Part shown: positions 4,882 through 5,678 of the stretch, one piece after another
Numbering within the stretch: the first letter of the stretch is position 1
Layout: the number at the start of each line of letters is the position of its first letter
Origin: an uncultured Chloroflexota bacterium
Lineage (GTDB): Bacteria > Chloroflexota > Dehalococcoidia > UBA2247 > RBG-13-53-26
Direction of reading: 5' to 3'
Assembly: GCA_937860285.1 (NCBI GenBank)
Contig: CALMBS010000317.1
Span: 1-5,678, forward strand
Length of the DNA: 5,678 nt
Made by a program: the position numbers and the translations under genes
Notes under the pieces: generated by a model
Databases searched by the model: none
What the model was told of the DNA's origin: nothing
The model's input: only the letters and a program-made list of their open reading frames with translations

Positions 4882-5475
4882 CTAGGCCAGGGACTCCCCC
4901 AGGTAGACCACCTGGTCCTTGTTCACCGCCACGAAGTCGAAGTGTGATTCGCCGTCGGCCAGCTCCGGCCACAGGGTGACGTTGGTCAGCGGCAGAAACC
5001 GCTCGCCGCTGTCGAGGGCCTGGATCAGCTCCTGCCACACCTCGGCATAGATCTGGCCCTTGAGGATGTAGGGGGGCATGTGGATCTCGGCCGCGATGGT
5101 CTTCTTGGTCCTGGCCCGGCGCACCCTGGGCTTCCCCCCGGGCGCTGCCGGCCCGCCCTGGCGGGGGCCGGGTTCCCCCACGAAGAACACGTTGGCCTTC
5201 CTGATGTAGGTGGAGGCATACCGCGACGCCAGGTGGACCTTCGTGCCGGTGGGGAAGTAGGCCTGCACATCGGTCAGCGGCACGAAGTCCTTCCCCATGC
5301 GCAGGGCCTTCGAGGTGAACCCCTCATTGAGAGCATCGAGCAGGCGCTGGTCGGACAAGCGATAGGTGATCCCGGAGTACGTGCCGGAAACGGTGCAGAC
5401 GACCACCGGCACCCTGGTGAGCCGGGGGTCCTGCTGCCATCCCGCGGTCAGCTTCCCGGTTGATGAGTCAGCCAC
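4882..5475 (-). CDS. Protein with two diverged copies of a small F-x-P-L-T-[DN]-V domain
   Basis: A 197-residue protein with no signal peptide or membrane segment, made of two related halves. Copy 1 (about 24-101) has LLDALNEG, FVPLTDV (64-70) and ANVFFVGE (94-101). Copy 2 (about 126-194) has LIQALDSG, FLPLTNV (160-166) and NKDQVVYLGE (185-194). Copy 1 has about nine extra residues between the LxxAL helix and the FxPLTxV strand. The copies are joined by a flexible basic Gly/Pro/Arg linker (102-125). Single domains of this type (short beta-rich proteins with 'FlpLTdV...aVNKdqIv', akin to DUF6812-like families; the exact family is uncertain) occur as stand-alone small proteins of unknown function. 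The start is GTG at 5475, served by GGAAGGAGGT eight bases upstream; a GTG at 5505 would put that SD inside the gene. It converges on the exporter and is head to head with the DUF21 remnant. Confidence 0.82.
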   Translation of the reverse strand: MADSSTGKLTAGWQQDPRLTRVPVVVCTVSGTYSGITYRLSDQRLLDALNEGFTSKALRMGKDFVPLTDVQAYFPTGTKVHLASRYASTYIRKANVFFVGEPGPRQGGPAAPGGKPRVRRARTKKTIAAEIHMPPYILKGQIYAEVWQELIQALDSGERFLPLTNVTLWPELADGESHFDFVAVNKDQVVYLGESLA

Positions 5476-5483
5476 TGAGCCAG

Positions 5484-5493
5484 ACCTCCTTCC
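5484..5493 (-). promoter_or_regulatory. Shine-Dalgarno that selects the GTG start at 5475
   Basis: Reads GGAAGGAGGT on the minus strand, a near-perfect anti-SD match with an 8-base spacer to GTG at 5475. It rules in favour of the shorter protein over an in-frame GTG at 5505. The palindrome CCCCGCGGGG (5511-5520) lies 17 bases further upstream. I see no clear promoter for this gene. Confidence 0.75.
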
Positions 5494-5513
5494 GAGGGTC
5501 GGCACCGCCCCCC

Positions 5514-5678
5514 CGCGGGGCGCGCCTGGCGCTCGAACTTGCCCGCGACCCTACCCGGTTCCTCTCTTCCATCCAGATTGGCATTACGTTGATCGGGCTC
5601 CTGACCGGCGTCTTTGGCGGAGCGAGGATTGCCGTGCTTCTGGGCAACCTGCTCGCCCCCGCGCTGGGGGATTACGGG
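5514..5678 (+). pseudogene. CNNM/CorC-like (DUF21) membrane protein, 5'-truncated, runs off right edge
   Basis: Plus-strand translation from 5514 gives RGARLALELARDPTRFLSS, then IQIGITLIGLLTGVFGG and ARIAVLLGNLLAPALGDYG, open to the end of the window. This is the start of the DUF21 membrane domain of the CNNM/CorC (HlyC) family, whose members have 'AxxLAxDPxRFLxxxQIGITLxGxxxGxFGG' after a first membrane helix and an AE-[IL]-A-[LF] stretch. CNNM proteins are implicated in Mg2+/Co2+ transport or homeostasis. Here the first helix and about 40 residues are missing: upstream the frame reads FRGSAPPP and then runs into the SD and start of the opposite-strand gene. The nearest in-frame ATG (5463) has no SD and lies inside that gene. 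A truncated remnant, a recombination junction, or an assembly join are the options. Whether it is non-functional cannot be settled without the rest of the gene. Confidence 0.68.

Noticed and set aside
3980..4885. Second plus-strand open frame within the exporter
   Set aside because: A frame-shifted shadow of the exporter, dominated by His, Gly, Arg and Pro with no recognisable domain.
5476..5505. Upstream GTG at 5505 as start of the duplicated-domain protein
   Set aside because: The strong SD GGAAGGAGGT lies between it and the GTG at 5475, so the shorter start is preferred.
1..5678. CRISPR array, tRNA, insertion sequence or defence island
   Set aside because: No regularly spaced repeats, cloverleaf, transposase or terminal inverted repeats, and no nuclease, helicase or toxin motifs were seen.

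Overview
The window is a high-GC bacterial (possibly archaeal) chromosome segment. It is densely packed with genes, with strong AAAGGAGG-type ribosome binding sites and several non-ATG starts (TTG, GTG). The gene content (a DUF5714 protein, a cysteine hydrolase, a DHA2-type exporter, a CNNM/DUF21 fragment, small helical and membrane hypotheticals) would fit a Chloroflexota-like organism. That placement is inference from style and content only. No rRNA, tRNA, CRISPR array, insertion sequence or phage gene is visible.

Layout: positions 1-3061 are all read on the minus strand. In transcription order they hold (i) an isochorismatase-family cysteine hydrolase (3061-2525, TTG start); (ii) a DUF5714 zinc-ribbon, cysteine-rich protein (2490-1693), probably in one operon with (i); (iii) a promoter zone with two overlapping sigma70-like promoters around 1612-1650; (iv) a 155-aa all-helical protein resembling RsbR-type N-terminal sensor domains (1501-1034); (v) a 148-aa four-helix membrane protein (944-498) followed by a strong hairpin; and (vi) the start of an Ig-like beta-sandwich protein that runs off the left edge (279-1).

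From 3062 to 3227 lies a divergent intergenic region. A 14-TM drug/H+ antiporter of the major facilitator superfamily (3228-4844) leaves it on the plus strand. Its -10 hexamer is placed so that transcription would begin at the ATG, so it may be a leaderless message. It converges on a minus-strand gene (5475-4882) whose 197-aa product consists of two diverged copies of one small domain around an F-[VL]-P-L-T-[DN]-V motif. Head to head with that gene, and running off the right edge, is a plus-strand reading frame that is clearly CNNM/CorC-like (DUF21) but lacks the family's first membrane helix, so it looks 5'-truncated.

Working together: the hydrolase and DUF5714 genes form the only convincing functional unit, and the divergent exporter may share regulation with them. 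The helical sensor-like protein, the small membrane protein and the Ig-like protein lie in line and could be one transcription unit, but intervening hairpins and a weak promoter candidate suggest partly separate expression. I see no complete known defence or mobile system. The points most worth checking are the duplicated-domain protein, the truncated DUF21 gene, the DUF5714/hydrolase pair and the leaderless exporter.
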